Shown one piece after another: positions 38,073 through 41,642 of a stretch of DNA of 41,642 nt. Position numbers and translations under genes: made by a program. This DNA comes from a virus, in IMG/VR virus record IMGVR_UViG_3300028558_000047, positions 1 through 41,642 of that record; one strand, 5' to 3'. How positions within the stretch are numbered: the stretch's first letter is position 1; the number at the start of each line of letters is the position of its first letter. Below the pieces are notes generated by a model. That model was not told the DNA's origin. It did not search any database and worked only from the letters and a program-made list of their open reading frames with translations.

Positions 38073-38618
38073 ATGAAACGACAAAAACTTGAACCTTGCA
38101 TCATCACCAGCCGCCAGGCGCTTGAAGCCGTGGTCGCCGATGTGGTGAAACTCAAACTCGAACACGCGGAATACGTCGCTCGCATGGAGCAGGATATTGC
38201 CGCCGTGCAGAAGCGATACCAGGATGCCCTGCTGCCACACATCCGCCAGATCGAATCGAAGGAAGCTGGCGTGTTCGTTTACTGCCAGAAGCATCGCACT
38301 GAATTGTTCCCGGAAAAGAAGTCGCTCGACCTTTTACTCGCGACGGTCGGTTTTGAAATGACCCCGCCGCGCGTGGAGAAGCGCTGCGGCAAAGACACCT
38401 TCGGCAAGATCGCGATGCGGCTGGCCAATTTGCCCTGGGGCGATTCGTATATCCGTTACGGCGAACCGGAGGTGAACAAGGAAAAGGTCCTGTCTGATCG
38501 CGCGAGTCTCACGCCCGAGCAGCTCCAGGAAGTGGGCCTGAAGATCGAGCAGGACGAAAACTTCTTCATCCGCCCGAAATCCGAAGTGGCGGAACAAAGC
38601 GTCAGGGAGGCGGCGTAG
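38073..38618 (+). CDS. gam: Gam-like host-nuclease inhibitor (181 aa)
   Basis: Helical, with charged coiled coil residues about 20-70 (ADVVKLKLEHAEYVARMEQD) and then VFVYCQKHRTELFP and EMTPPRVEKRCGKDTFGKIA. The size (Mu Gam is 174 aa) and the position in the early block fit Mu Gam, which binds DNA double-strand ends and protects them from host exonucleases. ATG 38073 has no strong Shine-Dalgarno. The next gene begins one base after the stop. Confidence 0.75.
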   Translation: MKRQKLEPCIITSRQALEAVVADVVKLKLEHAEYVARMEQDIAAVQKRYQDALLPHIRQIESKEAGVFVYCQKHRTELFPEKKSLDLLLATVGFEMTPPRVEKRCGKDTFGKIAMRLANLPWGDSYIRYGEPEVNKEKVLSDRASLTPEQLQEVGLKIEQDENFFIRPKSEVAEQSVREAA

Positions 38619-38619
38619 T

Positions 38620-39744
38620 ATGGCTGAAAGAACCAACATCTCTTTCGCCCATCACACCGGCTCGCCGTGGATCGGCTGCACCAAAGTTAATGACGACTGC
38701 GCGAACTGCTATGCGGATGCGCTGGACATTAAACGCTTCAGCAAAACGCTGGGCGGAGCGACGAAAGAAAATCCGCAACGGCATTGGGGCAAAGGAATGC
38801 CGCGCGTGAGGACGGTAGGCTTTTGGAATGATGCCCGGACGTGGAACAAATGCCCGATGATATGTGATGCCTGTGGCGGCAATTTCCCGATCCGTGAGGA
38901 TGGCTACCCAGACCATTATGTTCCTCAAACAAAAGAGGATCGAGAGGCGGGGTTGTCAGAGGTCATTTGCAAAGGAGAAACCTTTCAACGCGCGCGCATG
39001 TTCCCGTCGCTCTGCGATTGGCTGGACGACGAAGTGCCGATTGAATGGCTGGTGGACTTTATGAAGCTGGTTTTCGAATGCCAGAATCTTACCTGGATGC
39101 TGTTCACCAAGAGGCCGGAGAACTTTCACCGGCGGATTTATACAGCGCTGGACCTCGCGATAGGTAATTGTTGGATGTCAGGTCAAGCAGTGATTTTTCT
39201 CAGAGATTGGCTTCAGGGAAAACCACCGAAACACGTCTGGATTTTTGCGTCCGCCGGCAACCAGAAAAACGCCAATGTGATGATACCGAACCTGCTTACA
39301 ATTCCCGCCGCTGTTCATGGCGTGAGTTGCGAGCCGATGACCGGGCCGGTAGAGTTCCAATTAGAATGGCTCGCGCCGTTCAAGGATACCGACCCGATGC
39401 TGAACAAAACCCCTCGGGTTGACGTCGTTATTTTTGGCGGCGAATCCGACCAATCCCGCCCCGCGCGCGCGTGCAACGTGCAATGGATTGCAGACGGTGT
39501 TAAGCAATGCCGGGATGCCGGCGCTCTTCCCTACGTCAAACAGCTCGGCTCGCATGTCATTTGCGACAATGTGAACGCGTTCGATTGGCCGCAAGAGGAA
39601 GGGCCGGAATTGAATACTTCAAGGCACACCACAGGTTTCGCTTCCGGTCGTGTGATGCTGGCGCACAAGTCCGGCGCTGACATGCAAGAATGGCCCGAAG
39701 AATTGCGCATCCAACAATTGCCTGAGCGCAAGGAGGCGGCGTGA
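38620..39744 (+). CDS. Phage Gp37/Gp68 family protein, DUF5131 (374 aa)
   Basis: HHTGSPWIGCTKVNDDCANC (C20, C27, C30) followed by YAD matches the Gp37/Gp68 family pattern WxGCxKxxxxCxxCYA. FECQNLTWMLFTKRPEN, AVHGVSCEPMTGPVEF and DVVIFGGESDQSRPARACN are also family hallmarks. The fold is radical-SAM-like, though the three Cys spacing is not the classic CxxxCxxC. A segment of about residues 78-117 carries four additional Cys (C78, C82, C85, C117), possibly a zinc-binding insert. The reaction is not known. Confidence 0.85.
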   Translation: MAERTNISFAHHTGSPWIGCTKVNDDCANCYADALDIKRFSKTLGGATKENPQRHWGKGMPRVRTVGFWNDARTWNKCPMICDACGGNFPIREDGYPDHYVPQTKEDREAGLSEVICKGETFQRARMFPSLCDWLDDEVPIEWLVDFMKLVFECQNLTWMLFTKRPENFHRRIYTALDLAIGNCWMSGQAVIFLRDWLQGKPPKHVWIFASAGNQKNANVMIPNLLTIPAAVHGVSCEPMTGPVEFQLEWLAPFKDTDPMLNKTPRVDVVIFGGESDQSRPARACNVQWIADGVKQCRDAGALPYVKQLGSHVICDNVNAFDWPQEEGPELNTSRHTTGFASGRVMLAHKSGADMQEWPEELRIQQLPERKEAA

Positions 39745-39968
39745 AGGACAACAGCATGATGCACGACGCGACGCCACTGCGACCGGTGCAGCGGCGAATT
39801 TTCGACGTCCAGGCAGCGCAGGAACGCGTGCCGGATTTGGAGTGCAACGATGGGATGCGCAAGCTCGACGAGATGCTCATCAAGGATCAACAGGGATCGG
39901 GCTGCAACCGCTACCTGGTGTTTTACGAAGGCGACGGCCGTTTCCTCGCGTGGAGGGACGAGGATTGA
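39741..39968 (+). CDS. Small unknown protein (75 aa)
   Basis: GTG start overlaps the DUF5131 stop (GTGA). Contains VQRRIFDVQAAQERVPDLEC then DEMLIKDQQGSGCNRYLVFY. Function unknown. The stop overlaps the next start (TTGA). Confidence 0.5.
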   Translation: MKDNSMMHDATPLRPVQRRIFDVQAAQERVPDLECNDGMRKLDEMLIKDQQGSGCNRYLVFYEGDGRFLAWRDED

Positions 39969-40414
39969 TCAGCAAATCTCAAAACAAATGGTATTGGCGC
40001 ATGTGGGGCGCGGTCACGCGCTGGTGCCGGGCTAATGGGCTGTCGGACCCCGACCGCCACGATCTGCACGCCCGCGCGCTCGGCGCTGACAAGTCGCACA
40101 CCGCGTTTGACGACGACGATTTTGATGACGTGATGTCCGCGTTCTACGCCATCGCCGAGCCGGACAATTTCGACATCCAGGTCGAGTTCGCGAAGGGGCG
40201 GCGGACGCGCCGCATCTACGCTTGCCAGCGCAATGCCGTGAAGGCAGTCGGGCAGGCCGGCGCTGCCGGCTATATCCGATCCATCAGCCAGGATAAGTTC
40301 GGCACTAGTGACTGGGAGGGGCTCGAACTTGAACAGTTGCGCGACCTGCGGAATACGCTGGCGCGTTGTATCAGTGCCCGTCAGAAGAAAAACAAAAGTG
40401 GCCCCGCCGAATAA
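39965..40414 (+). CDS. DUF1018 (Mu gp16)-like protein (149 aa)
   Basis: TTG start at 39965 is required by the overlap with the upstream stop. NKWYWRMWGAVTRWCRANGL, then SDPDRHDLHARALGADKSHT and GLELEQLRDLRNTLARCISA fit the gp16/DUF1018 pattern of Mu-like phages. The middle contains a short beta insertion. Function in Mu is not settled; proteins of this type are among the early non-essential ones. An upstream longer frame is not supported. Confidence 0.7.
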   Translation: MISKSQNKWYWRMWGAVTRWCRANGLSDPDRHDLHARALGADKSHTAFDDDDFDDVMSAFYAIAEPDNFDIQVEFAKGRRTRRIYACQRNAVKAVGQAGAAGYIRSISQDKFGTSDWEGLELEQLRDLRNTLARCISARQKKNKSGPAE

Positions 40415-40417
40415 TTG

Positions 40418-40946
40418 ATGAAACCACTCGCTTTAGATTTGTGCTGCGGATCGGGTGGATGGACCAGAGGCTTGTTGGCTGCTGGATGGGATGTGATCGG
40501 CGTTGATATTCAAAAGTTCGACCGCTACCCAGGCAGGATGATTGTCGCGGATGTGTGCCGGCTGAATTTGGATTTTTATCCGCGGCCCTTGTTGGTGGTC
40601 GCCTCTCCGCCTTGTGAAGAATTTTCCCGGCACTCGATGCCATGGACACGTAAAAGAAATCCACCCCCCCCCCAATACGAAAATTTGGAAATCCTGTGAG
40701 CGTATCGCCGCAAAATATGGGGCCAAGTTTTTGCTCGAAAATGTTCGCGGTGCTCAACCTTTTATGGGGAAAGCTCGCGCATCCTTCGGGCCGTTTTATT
40801 TGTGGGGCGATGTGCCGCCGCTATTGCCTCCAGTTGAATATAAAAAGAAGGAGAGTTTTGGTTCAAAGCAGCGTGCCGAGCGGGCTGAAATACCGTTCAA
40901 GTTGGCGCATGAAATTGGCAAGGCGTTTCTCTGGAGACTGACGTAA
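40418..40946 (+). pseudogene. Small DNA cytosine methyltransferase split at a C10 tract
   Basis: Motif I LDLCCGSGGWTRGLLAAGWD, then motif IV VASPPCEEFSRHS with Cys66, then motif VI in the second half (FLLENVRGAQPF) identify a C5-type cytosine methyltransferase of compact size (about 176 aa if joined). At 40664-40673 there is a run of ten C. The reading frame stops shortly after (NPPPPQYENLEIL), and the rest continues in the +1 frame to 40946. A run of nine C would restore one ORF. Either a sequencing error or a phase-variable switch fits. No target recognition domain of ordinary length is visible. Confidence 0.8.
40664..40673. repeat. C10 tract in methyltransferase gene
   Basis: Ten consecutive C residues at the frameshift. 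A homopolymer of this size is prone to slippage in vivo and to sequencing error. Confidence 0.9.
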
Positions 40947-41459
40947 TTGAAACCTTCCCGCCCACAACGCAAACAGCCGACGCCCCAGGAGCTAAGGGAT
41001 ACTCTGATGAATTTCATCAAGACCCATTTTTATCAGGGCCATCCGGTGGATTTCGCCAAGGATTACAAGCGCCTGCTCGGATGGGTGGTTTTGAAGCTGG
41101 CGACCTACTTGGATTCCAAAGCCGTCAGCATTCCCATGGACCGTTACCGCGAGATCATGATGGACGAAATCCTAATGCCGGCGCTTCGTTGCGGGGACAC
41201 CGGAAACATCACTTATCTCCCGGCCTACCTCGGCAGATGCGTGGAAAAACACCTCGCAATTCATGGGGAGGATTATTACAACGAAGGCAAGGCCGTCCGG
41301 GATAGCATTAAGACCTATTTGCCTGAGGCGTTGAAGATCGCGCAGGCTGGCATACAGGGCCGCGATCCAATCCGCGAACTGGCAGAAGCCGCCCGGCTTT
41401 TAAAGAGCCCTAAACGGGTCGTTAAAGCCCCCAAAAACCAGCAGCCAGACCTGCTTTAA
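40947..41459 (+). CDS. Unknown helical protein at right end (170 aa)
   Basis: TTG start 40947 directly follows the methyltransferase stop. Soluble helical protein (TPQELRDTLMNFIKTHFYQG, then DYKRLLGWVVLKLATYLDSK). Ends close to the right terminus. Basic tail (ARLLKSPKRVVKAPKNQQPD). As the last early gene it might be a regulator of late expression, as C is in Mu, but it has no clear HTH. Start codon uncertain. Confidence 0.55.
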   Translation: MKPSRPQRKQPTPQELRDTLMNFIKTHFYQGHPVDFAKDYKRLLGWVVLKLATYLDSKAVSIPMDRYREIMMDEILMPALRCGDTGNITYLPAYLGRCVEKHLAIHGEDYYNEGKAVRDSIKTYLPEALKIAQAGIQGRDPIRELAEAARLLKSPKRVVKAPKNQQPDLL

Positions 41460-41642
41460 AAGAGGTCAAAAATGAGTTCAAACCATTTCAAAACGGCCTT
41501 TGTGAGCAATTTTCTTGTGAAACCGTCCTTCCGGCGAGATTCCGTTCAAAAACGCCCCATTTCCGGGGCTTTCCGCTCAAATCCGGCCTAATCCGGCACC
41601 TTGTGAAACCGCGCGCGCAGACTCAATTGCTGTGCAGGATGT
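41460..41642. other. Putative right phage end with transposase-type sites
   Basis: Non-coding. TTGTGAAACC occurs at 41601-41610 and 41515-41524, inverted relative to the left-end sites. CGGTTTCACAAGGT (left, 46-59) matches its inverse at 41598-41611 exactly, and GCGCG lies just outside in both. A TTTGTGAG at about 41499-41506 might be a third, degenerate site. A TGCA at 41633-41636, 25 bases beyond the last site, lies at about the Mu-like distance of the CA end. The remaining bases (41637-41642) may be host DNA. The exact end is not settled. Confidence 0.6.

Noticed and set aside
39512-39530. GATGCCGGCGCTCTTCC as another GGGAGCGCCGGC repeat
   Set aside because: Too short and within a conserved part of the DUF5131 gene; likely chance similarity.

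Overview
The window looks like an essentially complete Mu-like transposable phage or prophage of about 41.6 kb. The evidence is a MuA-type DDE-family transposase (33614-35722) followed by a MuB-type AAA+ ATPase (35751-36941), a Gam-type end-binding protein, a gp16-type (DUF1018) protein, a DUF935-type portal, and inverted transposase-site-like repeats at both ends (GGTTTCACAA at 47-56 and 69-78; its complement at 41515-41524 and 41601-41610). The host is inferred, not shown: many short dispersed repeats (AACGCAAAGGCGCAAAGG-type, GAAGTCGGAGGCCAG-type, AATCGCAAATC-type, CGACCCTCGACC-type, GGGAGCGCCGGCGTCTCGCC-type, and palindromes at gene gaps) are of a style I associate with Verrucomicrobiota genomes. 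Weak Shine-Dalgarno leaders in the late half also fit that group.

Layout. A central control region lies at about 29.3-30.1 kb: an XRE-type repressor on the minus strand, two palindromic operators, a likely early promoter and a small Ner/Cro-like regulator. Early genes run rightward from there to the right end: small coupled genes, a DUF3102-like protein, transposase, ATPase, small proteins, Gam-like protein, Gp37/Gp68 (DUF5131) protein, gp16-like protein, a cytosine methyltransferase broken at a C10 tract, and a terminal unknown gene. Late genes run leftward to the left end: lipoproteins and a lipase (26-29 kb), small terminase-side genes, terminase, portal, protease/scaffold, decoration protein, major capsid protein, head-tail connection proteins, tail tube, a large beta-helix fibre, several exported proteins, tape measure, and two large tail-tip proteins. 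Most neighbouring genes overlap by ATGA or GTGA, so translation is coupled across long stretches.

The most unusual signal is the short repeats. They are not confined to gaps. They form protein N-termini and C-termini, linkers, and purine-rich start-site leaders. Three antisense copies of one repeat encode the hydrophobic core of the signal peptides of three different exported phage proteins. Other points of note are a lipase with no recognisable peptidoglycan hydrolase, an unusual cluster of signal-peptide proteins inside the tail module, a transposase that appears to carry Glu at the position of the second catalytic Asp, and outward-facing transcription from a central switch rather than Mu's end-located repressor. 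No tRNA, rRNA or CRISPR array was seen.
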